A stretch of 64,000 bases of DNA from Thermophilibacter provencensis (GCF_030372065.1 NZ_JAUDEA010000004.1:62001-126000), one strand, 5' to 3'. Shown: positions 18,263 to 27,657, counted from the first letter of the stretch. Program-made: numbers and translations. The notes: generated by a model not told the origin, from the sequence alone.

Positions 18263-19183
18263 CTACCGTAGAAGCGAGCGAGCGTAGTTCGCTACGAGGG
18301 CGTTGACCTCGGGGTCGTTGGTCGTGGCGGTCCCCGCGCAGGCGGCAACCATGCGGGGGAGCCACATGCCCCCGTAGTAGCTCGTCTCGGCCTGCACGAG
18401 GCCGTCCTTCTCGCCGCGCCCCACGATGCGCAGCTCGTGCCAGGGGAGCAGGTCGAGGTAACGGGCGTCGGAGAAGGTGATGAGCACCTGCCGCGTGGGA
18501 GACGGGCGGCTGCTGCGCCCTCCCGCGCGCGGCACGGCCCGCACGTCCGACATGCGGTCGAGGCGGAAGGTCCGCTCGCCACCGCAATCGAGGTCAAGGG
18601 CATCGAGGTACCACAGGCCCTCCTCGCGGCGGAGCCTCCTCGGGGCCGCCCTTCTTGGCAGGGGCTCGTCGAGTGCGCTCTTCTGGTATGCAAACGCAAG
18701 GTCGCCGCGGCTGGAGAGGGCCTGCGAGCATGCGCTGATGACGGCCCCCGTCCCCGCGTCCTCGGTTTTTCCGACGAGCCTCCTCACGAGGTCCTCGTCA
18801 ACGGGTGCCGTGTCCAGCGAGCTCTGGAGCCGCGCGCGCAGCGGGTCGCTCGGACCCACGCCCAGGCGCTCGAGCGCGGCCACGAGCGCCATGGTCTCGG
18901 AGCGGGTGAGCCGCAGGCGACGGCCCCGTATTCCCTGCGAGAAGGCGAGGGTGACGCCGCCGTCCTCCTCAACGAGCGGCAGCGCCGCGCCCTCCGCGCC
19001 GGAGAGGGTGAGCACGAGCCCAATGAGCTTCTCGGCGCGCTCTTGTGAGACGCCGAGCTTTGCGGAGACGGCCTCGGGCGTGAGCGCGTCCCCGGCCTCG
19101 GAGAGGCTGGTCACAAGGGCCACGAGCTCGCGCGCCTCGTCCAGGGCTCCGTGGCGTCCCGTTGCGGTTGACTTACGAGGCAC
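18263..19183 (-). CDS. WYL-domain transcriptional regulator (PafC-like position)
   Basis: A 306-residue protein with an N-terminal helix-turn-helix-like region (DALTPEAVSAKLGVSQERAEKL) and a C-terminal WYL domain (EGLWYLDALDL, then RTFRLDRMSDVRAV). It is the second of two tandem WYL genes; the GTG start overlaps the preceding one by 11 bases. PafB/PafC-type pairs in Actinobacteria activate DNA-damage genes, with the WYL domains sensing ssDNA; by analogy this pair may do the same next to a DinG helicase, but no proteasome/pup genes are nearby. Confidence 0.8.
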   Translation of the reverse strand: MPRKSTATGRHGALDEARELVALVTSLSEAGDALTPEAVSAKLGVSQERAEKLIGLVLTLSGAEGAALPLVEEDGGVTLAFSQGIRGRRLRLTRSETMALVAALERLGVGPSDPLRARLQSSLDTAPVDEDLVRRLVGKTEDAGTGAVISACSQALSSRGDLAFAYQKSALDEPLPRRAAPRRLRREEGLWYLDALDLDCGGERTFRLDRMSDVRAVPRAGGRSSRPSPTRQVLITFSDARYLDLLPWHELRIVGRGEKDGLVQAETSYYGGMWLPRMVAACAGTATTNDPEVNALVANYARSLLR

Positions 19184-20126
19184 GGGAGACCACCCCCTCG
19201 AGCGCGCGTCGCCAGGCCAGGACGAGCTCGTCCGCTCCGAGTGGCCGTATCCCCTGGGAGATTGCCCAGCTCGCGGCCGCGCCGACGTCGCTTGCGCCCA
19301 CCCGCCACACGCACGCGTCACCTCTGTCTTGCCAGGACCCCTGCTCGCCCGCGGCGCGGCGAACGTCGTCCGCACGCTCGGGCAAGACCTCAAAGACGGC
19401 GGTCATCGTCTCGTCCCCAAGCTGAAACGGCAGGCGCCGCCAGTCATCAACCGAGAAGTCCGCGGGGACGCGCACCGCAACGTTGGGCAGCATCTCGGCG
19501 GAGACCACGCGGTCAACGCGGTAGGTGCGGGTTGCGGAGTCGCCCTCCTCCCCGGGCGCGCCGGCGACGACGTAGCGGAGTCCCCTGAGGTCGAACATCC
19601 CGTACGGCGCGATGGTGCGCTCGGTCCTTCTGCCGCGGGCGTCCTCGTACGTGATGCGCGCGGCCACCCCATCCAGAAGACAGGAGCGCAGCGTCACAAG
19701 GGCGCGACTCTCGGACGCCGCCGGTGCGTGCGCAACTCCGGCCTCGGCAAAGGCGCGGGTAATCTTTGCGAGGGCCAGCCGCAGCTCGCCGGCAAGGGGA
19801 AAGCCGGGGTCGTCGAGCAGGGGCGCGCAGGCAACCTCGAGGGCGGACGCCTCTCTGGGCTCGAGCTCGAGCCCTCCGGCAAAGCTGTCGTCACTGATGC
19901 CCCAGGCGGACTCGCGCGCGTCCCACGGGCGCTCCTCAACAAAGACACCGCAGGTGGCAAGGGTCTCCCGATCGCGCGAGAAGGCACGGCGGAAGCTGTC
20001 GGCGGAGAGGTCCGGGTAGAAGGAGCGCGCGATTTCCGTCGAGGGAATGGGCGCGGTGGCGTTCATGAACTCGAGCGCGAGCGAGCAGATTCTTCTCGCC
20101 CGCTCGTCATCCCTTGTGAGCTGCAT
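19173..20126 (-). CDS. WYL-domain transcriptional regulator (PafB-like position)
   Basis: A 317-residue regulator and the first gene of the WYL pair. The N-terminal winged helix is RRICSLALEFMNATAPIPS and onward to FRRAFSRDRETLATCGV; the C-terminal WYL-like domain has YGMFDLRGLRYVVAGA and TRTYRVDRVVSAEML, with GLRYVVA in place of the literal WYL tripeptide. AAAGG precedes the chosen ATG; an upstream GTG is an alternative. It is divergent from the M28-like gene, with about 130 bases between. Confidence 0.8.
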   Translation of the reverse strand: MQLTRDDERARRICSLALEFMNATAPIPSTEIARSFYPDLSADSFRRAFSRDRETLATCGVFVEERPWDARESAWGISDDSFAGGLELEPREASALEVACAPLLDDPGFPLAGELRLALAKITRAFAEAGVAHAPAASESRALVTLRSCLLDGVAARITYEDARGRRTERTIAPYGMFDLRGLRYVVAGAPGEEGDSATRTYRVDRVVSAEMLPNVAVRVPADFSVDDWRRLPFQLGDETMTAVFEVLPERADDVRRAAGEQGSWQDRGDACVWRVGASDVGAAASWAISQGIRPLGADELVLAWRRALEGVVSRAS

Positions 20127-20259
20127 GGCCACCCTTTCCGCAATTGTTTGAGCCGTCTACGTCTTTCCCGCGAAAACGCAACATAAGACGTATACTCTTT
20201 TGATTGTATGCACACCTTACGGATGCAAGCGAGAGCCAAATTACTAAAGGATGCACAGT

Positions 20260-22527
20260 ATGGCCATGACACATGACTACCTGGACTACCTCAACGAGAA
20301 GGTCGACATCTCCCCCGCAAACAGCCAGGAGGAGCTTCAGGCCGCGGAGGTCATCTCCCACCTCATGGGGCAGCATGACGTCGAGCCGCAGGTGGAGGAG
20401 TTCTCCGCGCCGACGCTCGCCCCGCTCTTCCCGACGATTCTCGCCATCGTGATGTTCATTGGCGTGCTCGTCTCGGGCTTTGGGGTGATCGCCCTGACGC
20501 TCGTGGGCTTTGTGCTCGCCATCATTCCCACCGTGCTCTCCGTGATGCGCCTCTTTGGCCGCGAGTTCTCGCCGTCCTTTGGCCCCACCGCGCAGAGCCA
20601 GAACGTGGTGGCCGTCCACCGCGCCGCGGGCCCGCTCGTGACGCGCGGCAGCCGCACGATCGTCCTCGTGGCGCACTATGACACCCCGCGCGAGAACTTC
20701 CTGCTCACCACCCCCCTCGCGCCCTACCTCACCCTCATCAACAAGCTCACCGTCCCGTGCGCCTACGTCGTTGCGCTCTGCGCCTTCGTGCAGGTGCTCG
20801 GCTTCATCCCCAGCGTGGCGCGCATCGTCTTCTGGATCGTGGGCATTCTCGCCTGCGTGCCCGCGCTGATCGTTGCCGCCGGTGCCATCTCCGAGCGCGT
20901 TGGGTCGTGCACCCTGGGCGCCAACGACAACAAGTCCTCCGTCGCGGCCCTTCTCGGTGTGCTCGAGAACGTCCGCCCGAGCGGCCTCGTTCCGCGCGAG
21001 CGCCCGGTGAAGCCTGAGGTTGCCCCCGAGCGGGAGGCGGCCGAGAAGGCCGAGCCCACCGACGAGCCCGCCGAGCGCACCGTTGTTGAGCCGGTGCTCG
21101 GCGTCCGCCGCGGCGAGGAGGTCATGCGCTCCCTTGGCATCCTTCCGGAGGACTGTGAGATCGAGTACGTTGCCCCGAGGGTCGTGACGGTTCCCGCCAC
21201 GCCCGCGCCCGCTGCCGCCCCCATGGAGATTGACGAGCCGGAGATCGAGGCCGCAGCCGAGGTTGAGGCCGAGCCCGAGGTTGAGGCCACGCTCGAGACC
21301 GCGCCGGTTGCGGCCGCCGAGCCCGAGCCCGCCCAGGACGAGCCCGCCGGCTCGACCAGCCCCATTCGCGTGGTCCAGGACGAGGCCCCCGCTGAGTCCG
21401 ACGCCGAGACCACCAAGGACGCCCTGCTCTCCACCGGTCGCTTCTCCATCGTGATGGACGACGGCAGCCACGGGGTCGGCCCCAAGGACACCTCGGGCCT
21501 CTCCAACATCGACGACGTCCTCGACCCGGACAGCACCATTCCCGCCGCGCGCCCGGCTCGCCCCGAGGCCCCGAGCGACCCCGAGTGGGGCAAGTCGAGC
21601 TACCGCCCGAGCCTCTCGAGCGTGGCGCGCCGCGCCACCCTCTTCGACCTTCCCGACCCCTCGCAGAGCGAGGCGGACCCCTTTGCCACCGACCCCAACG
21701 CCAAGCGCGTCCAGCCCGCCCCGGACAAGACGGCCCCCGCGGCACCCGTTTCCGCGCCGGCCGCCGAGGCCAAGGACGACGCCCCCGTCGCCGCGCCCGA
21801 GCCCATCTCCACCATTGGCTCCGAGCGCGCCGAGCGCAAGGCCAAGAAGAACCCCTTCAGCGGCCTGCTCGATCGTCTGAAGAAGCAGGTCAGCGCCGCG
21901 GGCGAGGCGGACGCCGGGGACGATGACTCCTCCGACGACGAGAGCGGGCTTTGGCGTGGCGGTGCCGCGCCGCGTGCCGGCCTGCGCCTTGTTGGCGAGG
22001 ACGAGGCTTCGGGCGACGCCCCGAGCGAGGTCCCGAGCGAGGAGGAGCTGCGCGAGGCGGTCCTCTCCATCGGCGACGACGCCCTTATCGCTCACGACAT
22101 CTGGTTTGTTGCCCTGGGCGGCTCCTCTCTCGATCACGCGGGCATGCGCGCGTTCCTGAGGCAGCACCGCTCGGAGATCCGCGGCTGCTTTGTTGTCAAC
22201 CTTGACTGCATTGGCGCGGGCCAGCTCACGCTCCTCAAGAACGAGGGCCTCGAGAGCAACCGCCGCGCCGACCGTCGCGTTTCTCGCCTGCTCATGGGCG
22301 CCGCAGCCGACCTCCACGTTGAGCTCGACCAGAAGCCGCTCGATTGGGCCAGCACGGACGCCACCCCGGCCATGCGCTCCTCGCTGCGCTCCGTCACCAT
22401 CCGCGGCGTGGACGAGAACGGCCTGCCCGCGCTCTCCCACACGAGCGAGGACGTCCCCGAGAACGTGAGCGGCGACCAGGCCACGCACGTCACGGAGATC
22501 GTGACCGAGATGATCCGCCGCTCCTAG
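20260..22527 (+). CDS. M28-like membrane protein with a large acidic insertion
   Basis: A 755-residue protein that reads as a split M28 peptidase. N-terminal part: hydrophobic helices at about 48–90 and 165–210 surround VLVAHYDTPR (near 137) and GANDNKSSVAALLGVL (near 220), two of the M28 metal motifs. Then about 350 residues of Ala/Pro/Glu-rich, probably disordered sequence. The C-terminal part resumes with WFVALGGSSLDHAGMRAFL, VNLDCIGAG and LSHTSED. The metal-binding H, D, D and H are present, but the usual pair of glutamates in the F-x-x-x-G-x-E-E segment is replaced by Ser-Ser, so peptidase activity is doubtful. AAAGG lies nine bases before the ATG. Function unknown. Confidence 0.7.
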   Translation: MAMTHDYLDYLNEKVDISPANSQEELQAAEVISHLMGQHDVEPQVEEFSAPTLAPLFPTILAIVMFIGVLVSGFGVIALTLVGFVLAIIPTVLSVMRLFGREFSPSFGPTAQSQNVVAVHRAAGPLVTRGSRTIVLVAHYDTPRENFLLTTPLAPYLTLINKLTVPCAYVVALCAFVQVLGFIPSVARIVFWIVGILACVPALIVAAGAISERVGSCTLGANDNKSSVAALLGVLENVRPSGLVPRERPVKPEVAPEREAAEKAEPTDEPAERTVVEPVLGVRRGEEVMRSLGILPEDCEIEYVAPRVVTVPATPAPAAAPMEIDEPEIEAAAEVEAEPEVEATLETAPVAAAEPEPAQDEPAGSTSPIRVVQDEAPAESDAETTKDALLSTGRFSIVMDDGSHGVGPKDTSGLSNIDDVLDPDSTIPAARPARPEAPSDPEWGKSSYRPSLSSVARRATLFDLPDPSQSEADPFATDPNAKRVQPAPDKTAPAAPVSAPAAEAKDDAPVAAPEPISTIGSERAERKAKKNPFSGLLDRLKKQVSAAGEADAGDDDSSDDESGLWRGGAAPRAGLRLVGEDEASGDAPSEVPSEEELREAVLSIGDDALIAHDIWFVALGGSSLDHAGMRAFLRQHRSEIRGCFVVNLDCIGAGQLTLLKNEGLESNRRADRRVSRLLMGAAADLHVELDQKPLDWASTDATPAMRSSLRSVTIRGVDENGLPALSHTSEDVPENVSGDQATHVTEIVTEMIRRS

Positions 22528-22552
22528 GAGCCGCGCCCACAGGTTTTCCCAC

Positions 22553-22597
22553 AAGGCTCTCCCTCGGCTCAGCGCAGGAGGGAGAGCCTTTCTCTTC
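22553..22597 (+). terminator. Rho-independent terminator after the M28-like gene
   Basis: AAGGCTCTCCCTC pairs perfectly with GAGGGAGAGCCTT across a 12-base loop, followed by a pyrimidine run. Confidence 0.8.
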
Positions 22598-23034
22598 CCG
22601 CGTGACCCACCGCGGGAGGCTTTCCGCCAAGTGGAACGTCGCCGCCGCGCATTGGCGAGCGAGGCGACGCCCGTCGCGAGCCGCCTCCCAGCCATCCCTG
22701 TCTCCGCTCGCCGCCTTTGCGTCCTGGTCCCTGTGCCATTGCGCCTCCCTCGTCCGCGTTCCGTGATGGTTCAACGGTAGAGAAGCGACCTTGCACGGAG
22801 CTTCCCCGCAGCTGCCCCGCTACCATCGCCGAGCTGCCGCGTGCCGCGGCGCGCGTGTCATGAGCTGGGGAGCCACGGCGGGACCGTCCTTCTCGTCGGG
22901 CGCGCCTCCAGGGAAAACCACCACAGAACGCACATCCGCCGCGCCGAGACCGCAGGATGGCGTTTGTGGTGACCGGGCGGTCTCTCCCATCCTCCGTCGT
23001 GCGCGGCTGACCCTGTGATAGAATGCTTTCGCAC
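22598..23034. other. Long GC-rich intergenic region with strong secondary structure
   Basis: No credible ORF on either strand. Notable pairings: GATGGT (22765–22770) with ACCATC (22822–22827); CCACAGAACGC near 22921 with GCGTTTGTGG near 22960 (one unpaired base); GAGACCGC near 22946 with GCGGTCTC near 22977. The part around 22790–22830 (GCAGCTGCCCCGCTACC) faintly resembles the core of a cobalamin riboswitch, but the downstream genes are tRNA-Gly and an aminopeptidase, and box order does not fit. It may hold a structured RNA or degenerate repeats. The last 20 bases include TAGAAT, probably the -10 of the tRNA promoter. Confidence 0.4.
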
Positions 23035-23109
23035 GCGGGCATCGCCAAGTGGTAAGGCATCAGCTTCCCAAGCTGACATTCGCGGGTTCGAGTCCCGTTG
23101 CCCGCTCCA
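23035..23109 (+). tRNA. tRNA-Gly (CCC)
   Basis: Cloverleaf with acceptor GCGGGCA/TGCCCGC, D arm GCCAAGTGGTAAGGC, anticodon loop TTCCCAA (anticodon CCC), T arm GGGTTCGAGTCCC, and an encoded CCA end. Confidence 0.96.
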
Positions 23110-23118
23110 GGAACTCAC

Positions 23119-23139
23119 GGGCCCCGAGAGGGGCCCTTT
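23119..23139 (+). terminator. Terminator after tRNA-Gly
   Basis: GGGCCCC, four-base loop, GGGGCCC, then TTT. It separates the tRNA from the aminopeptidase gene. Confidence 0.65.
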
Positions 23140-23169
23140 GCATGTGCAGCATCCCCGAAAGGAACCGCC

Positions 23170-24450
23170 GTGTCCCCTATCCCCATGACCGACGAGGAGT
23201 GCCGCGTCTCCATTGACGGACTCTCCGAGCAGATTGACCGCTACGCAAACCTGCTGGTGCGCAAGGGCGTCTCGCTGAGGCGCGGGCAGGAGCTCGTTGT
23301 TCAGGTCCCCGTTGAGCGCGCCGACTTTGCGCGCCGCGTGGTGCGTGCGGCGTACCGCGCCGGTGCCGGCCACGTGACGGTGCTGTGGACCGACGACGAG
23401 ATTCGCCGCCTCACCTACGAGAGCTGCGAGCTCTCCTTCTTCGAGCACACCCCCACGTGGCAGGTCGAGCAGCTGAACTCCCTCGCGGAGGATGGCGCGG
23501 CGTTCCTCTTCCTCGAGGGCTCGGACCCCTCGGCCCTCAAGGGGATTGACCCCGCCAAGCCCGCCGCCGCCACGCGTGCCCGCAACCTCGAGTGCAAGTC
23601 GTTCCGCGACGGCATGGACTTCGGCCGCAACGTCTGGTGCATCGCCGGCGTTCCTGTGCAGGCATGGGCAAAGGAGGTCTTCCCCGATCTCTCCGCCGCC
23701 GAGGCACTCTACCGCCTGTGGGTCCTTATCCTCGAGGTCGCCCGCGCCGACGGCGAGGACCCCGAGAGCGCGTGGGAGACGCACAACGCCTCCTTTGAGA
23801 AGACCAAGCGCTTCCTCAACAGCCACCGCTTTGACGCCCTGCGCTACGAGTCCGACAACGGCACCGACCTCGTGGTCGGCCTGCCCTCGGGCCACGTGTG
23901 GGACGGCGGCGCCGGTCGCACGCAGGACGGCGTGACCTTCTTCCCCAACATCCCCACCGAGGAGGTCTTCACCTCACCCGACCGCCTGCGCGCGGACGGC
24001 GTGGTCCACTCGGCGCTGCCCCTCGTGCGCGCGGGGCAGATCGTGCGCAACTTCTGGCTGCGCTTTGAGGGTGGCCGCGTGGTGGACTTTGGCGCCGAGC
24101 AGGGCCACGACGTGCTGCGTCACATCATCGAGACGGACGAGGGGTCGCGGCGCCTCGGCGAGGTTGCGCTCGTCTCCAAGAACACGCCCATCCGTCGCAG
24201 CGAGACCCTCTTCTTTGACACGCTCTACGACGAGAACGCGAGCTGCCACCTCGCGCTGGGCATGGGATTTCCGGAGTGCCTCATGGGAGGCGTGTCCATG
24301 AGCAAGGAGGAGCTCGAGGCGCGCGGCGTCAACCAGAGCAGCGCGCACGTGGACTTCATGATCGGCACGGACGACATGAACATCTACGGAGTTGACGTCG
24401 ATGGCAACGAGACGCCCATCTTCGTGAACGGCCAGTGGGCCTGGGAGTAG
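23170..24450 (+). CDS. M29 family aminopeptidase (AmpS/PepS type)
   Basis: A 426-residue metallo-aminopeptidase of the thermophilic aminopeptidase family, which releases N-terminal residues from peptides in the cytoplasm. Expected motifs: FPNIPTEEVFTSPD (first Glu ligand), NFWLRFEGGRVVDF (second Glu), TLFFDTLYDENASCHLALGMGFP (His) and SSAHVDFMIGTDDM (His and Asp). The GTG start follows AAAGGA; an ATG five codons later is possible. Confidence 0.92.
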   Translation: MSPIPMTDEECRVSIDGLSEQIDRYANLLVRKGVSLRRGQELVVQVPVERADFARRVVRAAYRAGAGHVTVLWTDDEIRRLTYESCELSFFEHTPTWQVEQLNSLAEDGAAFLFLEGSDPSALKGIDPAKPAAATRARNLECKSFRDGMDFGRNVWCIAGVPVQAWAKEVFPDLSAAEALYRLWVLILEVARADGEDPESAWETHNASFEKTKRFLNSHRFDALRYESDNGTDLVVGLPSGHVWDGGAGRTQDGVTFFPNIPTEEVFTSPDRLRADGVVHSALPLVRAGQIVRNFWLRFEGGRVVDFGAEQGHDVLRHIIETDEGSRRLGEVALVSKNTPIRRSETLFFDTLYDENASCHLALGMGFPECLMGGVSMSKEELEARGVNQSSAHVDFMIGTDDMNIYGVDVDGNETPIFVNGQWAWE

Positions 24451-24499
24451 GCCGGCACGCGCCTCGCCGCCTCCCGCTCCGTGCTAGAATCAACCACGC

Positions 24500-24575
24500 G
24501 CGCCGTTAGCTCAGTTGGTAGAGCAGGGGACTTTTAATCCCAAGGTCCAGGGTTCGAGGCCCTGACGGCGCACCA
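24500..24575 (+). tRNA. tRNA-Lys (TTT)
   Basis: Acceptor GCGCCGT/ACGGCGC is fully paired, D arm GCTCAGTTGGTAGAGC, anticodon loop CTTTTAA (anticodon TTT), T loop GGTTCGAGG, and an encoded CCA. The first anticodon-stem pair is a G·A mismatch. Confidence 0.96.
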
Positions 24576-24586
24576 CCGCAACCGCG

Positions 24587-24625
24587 CGGGCCGGACGTCC
24601 TTCTCGGCGTCCGGCCCGTTTTGTT
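24587..24625 (+). terminator. Terminator after tRNA-Lys
   Basis: CGGGCCGGACG and CGTCCGGCCCG form an 11-bp stem with a ten-base loop, then TTTTGTTT. Confidence 0.88.
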
Positions 24626-24738
24626 TCAAGAAGGATTCTTTTCTCGCAGTCAACGCCTCCAAGGAATATAGTCAGCCACGTCAGACAGCCGCGAGCCAAT
24701 AGCCCGCGCCCGCTCAACTACTGAGGAGGCCAACGTTT

Positions 24739-24813
24739 ATGAACGTTCACAGCGCGCACATGCCCGCTGCCCTCCTCGCCGCCCGACGCCAGAACCGACG
24801 AATCACGCCCTAG
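24739..24813 (+). CDS. Probable arginine-sensing leader peptide upstream of argG
   Basis: A 24-codon ORF preceded by GAGGAGG, beginning MNVHSAHMPA and ending in the run LLAARRQNRRITP. Four of its last nine residues are Arg, encoded CGA, CGC, CGA, CGA, in a genome that clearly prefers CGC; CGA is likely to be slowly decoded. The Arg codons overlap the 5' arm of a stable hairpin that precedes a terminator in front of argG. This is the classical layout of a leader peptide for transcription attenuation. A likely -10 element TATAGT lies at 24667–24672. Inferred from sequence only. Confidence 0.7.
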   Translation: MNVHSAHMPAALLAARRQNRRITP

Positions 24814-24890
24814 ATGTCGCGTGCCGCTTCAGCTTGTCGGTTCTCGTTGCCTGTCTAGCTCCAGCGCCCCGCGACGTCGGGGCTTTCTTA
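24791..24890 (+). promoter_or_regulatory. Candidate arginine attenuator of argG
   Basis: Segment 24791–24801 (AGAACCGACGA, within the Arg codons of the leader) pairs with 24834–24844 (TTGTCGGTTCT) over 11 bp including one G·U. A terminator follows: GCCCCG, six-base loop, CGGGGC (24866–24883), then TTTCTT. A possible antiterminator pairs GTCGCG (24816–24821) with CGCGAC (24870–24875), disrupting the terminator stem. A ribosome stalled on the Arg codons would cover the first segment and change the pairing. The direction of switching is inference. Confidence 0.6.
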
Positions 24891-24925
24891 TGTCGCTGAA
24901 CACCAACCCAGAAAGGGAAACAACC

Positions 24926-26155
<1,230 letters not shown>

Positions 26156-26162
26156 CCCGACA

Positions 26163-26189
26163 TGACAAAGGTGACAGGGTAGATTGTCA
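26163..26189. repeat. TGACAAAGG-type hairpin motif (copy 1)
   Basis: TGACAAAGGTGACAGGGTA followed by GATTGTCA; the ends form a TGACAA/TTGTCA stem. The same words recur at 39411–39449 and, in both orientations, at 59309–59502, always just after a gene. Confidence 0.6.
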
Positions 26190-26191
26190 TG

Positions 26192-26228
26192 AACTGCCGG
26201 CCGAGGCTCCCTCGGCCGGCAGTTTTTT
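26192..26228 (+). terminator. Rho-independent terminator after argG
   Basis: AACTGCCGGCCGAGG pairs with CCTCGGCCGGCAGTT across a three-base loop, followed by TTTTTT-rich sequence; one of the strongest terminators in the window. Confidence 0.92.
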
Positions 26229-26242
26229 GTGCCGCGGGCAGT

Positions 26243-26373
26243 CTCTACCCGGCCGCCCCGGAAAATAACGGGCACAGGTCGGCTATTTTCCGTGTGGTTG
26301 ATCGCATAATCCCAGTTGAGCTCGATTGAGTGAGGGACCTGTGCCCGTTATTTTCCAGGGCGGCCGGGTAGAG
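26243..26373. repeat. Pair of 38-bp inverted repeats between argG and the next gene
   Basis: Left arm 26243–26280 and right arm 26336–26373 are complementary over 38 bp with one mismatch, separated by 55 bp. The arm contains CGGAAAATAACGGGCACAGG. Arm length is close to the 40-bp units of the mirrored arrays near 33.6 and 55.3 kb. The right arm ends 12 bases from the 3' end of the following minus-strand gene, so it could be its terminator or a mobile-element trace. Confidence 0.75.
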
Positions 26374-26385
26374 GCCTTCTTGAGG

Positions 26386-27486
26386 TCAATAGTTTCCGAG
26401 AGAAGTGCCGCCAGACCATGGATAGAGAGACCAGATAAGCCTCTGTCTCCGAATGCTGCGCTCGCGCGCGAGCGCGCGCCGAACATTATCGGCCACAGCC
26501 CCGCCCATTCCCGCAATGCGTTCCGAAGCGCTAATCGCTGCAAGAACGGCGGCATCGAGCCCTCCCGACTCAAACAGGTCTTCGGCAACTATGGGAAGCA
26601 CAATCCGACCACCTGCCAGCAGCTCTCTGTTTCTTCGCAGGTCGTCGACATATTTCTCTCTGACTTGCACAAGCGCCGCGCGAATCTCATCCTTTTCAAG
26701 CGAGCCAACGTCTATCGCCGCCAAATCGAGGTGTCCATAGCCGTCATAGTTAAATCCGACGGGCAGATCGTCCAGCGCGATGTCGGGAATGCGCTTCTCC
26801 TTGGCTCCCTTGAGCCTAAGCTCCCTGCCGGGACCCTCCGGAACATTGAGCCGAATGTTTGGTATTCCGTACCCCTCTTGTTCGATTGATCGAACAAGAA
26901 GCATGGCCACGATGGCCTCCATGACGGACCACGCATTGTCGCGGACATTTTCGAGTGCGGCGAGAGCGAGGCTTCGCGTCCGAGTTGCCGGGAACTTGAG
27001 TAAGTAGCGCCTGATGTTATGCACCGTCGTGAGTGGCCTGACCCCATGTGTGACGTTTCCAGTCCGAGGGTCTGCGGAATCTCGTGTAAAGGTTCCGCAG
27101 AGCTCGTATCCCACAAGCTCCAAGGAGGCTTGTTCCATCACGCTCGCAAGTTCTAGAAAGAGCAGCTCGGGGCACGGGATGGCGAACTCGTGGCTTACGC
27201 GGATAAACGAACCTGCTGGAATCTGGTCTCTGTAGACAGTTGCATGGACGAAGCTTGCCTTTGGTCGAGATGACGCAGATGGCACAGCAATCTCAAAAGG
27301 ATGGGAGAGACTTGGCGGATTGGCGAGTCCAACCAGCTGGTAAGGGATGATGCGTCTGGTCCATCGGTGCTGGGGCCAGGGGTCGGGAGACGACACCCCA
27401 CACCTTTCTGCATCGGAGAAGTCCCCCTCCGTCCTGCAGCGCCTTAACAAAGACAGCGCAGTTAGTCTGTTGACACAAACGTTCAT
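26386..27486 (-). CDS. Hypothetical protein, possibly with a nuclease-like (DUF559/AbiEi-type) fold
   Basis: A 366-residue protein of unknown function, inserted between argG and argH on the opposite strand. The pattern of a middle domain (VHATVYRDQIPAGSFIRVSH, then IPCPELLFLELASVM and LVGYELCGTF) followed by RDNAWSVMEAIVAMLL, GYGIPNIRLN and FNYDGYGHLDLAAID resembles the actinobacterial proteins annotated as AbiEi-like or DUF559 (very-short-patch-repair-like) proteins; the D-G…H-x-D element could be a nuclease core. This likeness is by eye and weak. The ATG and composition (AT-richer upstream) suggest acquired DNA. A 38-bp inverted-repeat pair flanks its 3' end. Confidence 0.55.
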   Translation of the reverse strand: MNVCVNRLTALSLLRRCRTEGDFSDAERCGVSSPDPWPQHRWTRRIIPYQLVGLANPPSLSHPFEIAVPSASSRPKASFVHATVYRDQIPAGSFIRVSHEFAIPCPELLFLELASVMEQASLELVGYELCGTFTRDSADPRTGNVTHGVRPLTTVHNIRRYLLKFPATRTRSLALAALENVRDNAWSVMEAIVAMLLVRSIEQEGYGIPNIRLNVPEGPGRELRLKGAKEKRIPDIALDDLPVGFNYDGYGHLDLAAIDVGSLEKDEIRAALVQVREKYVDDLRRNRELLAGGRIVLPIVAEDLFESGGLDAAVLAAISASERIAGMGGAVADNVRRALARERSIRRQRLIWSLYPWSGGTSLGNY

Positions 27487-27657
27487 CTAACCCCATTTAC
27501 CATACATCGGATTACATTAAGATAGTATCATTATCTCTTTCAATCGGGAAAAGAAATCGAGTGAAAAAATAACCAATTGCGTTAAAGAAGCTAGGATGAG
27601 ACACACCGACCCCATCCCTTTGATAAGCTAGACGCGGCAAATCGTGAGGAAGGAGCC

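Noticed and set aside
20107-22695. 862-codon minus-strand frame opposite the M28-like gene
   Set aside because: His/Gly/Ala/Arg-rich antisense product with no motifs; the plus-strand protein has clear family motifs and a ribosome binding site.
22790-22880. Possible cobalamin riboswitch
   Set aside because: GCAGCTGCCCCGCTACC and GAGCTGGGGAGCCAC resemble riboswitch boxes loosely, but the conserved words are imperfect and no cobalamin or transport gene follows on either strand.
22569-23060. Minus-strand 163-codon frame before tRNA-Gly
   Set aside because: Arg/Gly-rich low-complexity product, no ribosome binding site, and it runs into the tRNA gene; typical of GC-rich non-coding DNA.
27595-27630. 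Leader peptide before argH
   Set aside because: An 11-codon ORF is present, but it has only one Arg codon and no terminator follows, so it does not mirror the argG attenuator.
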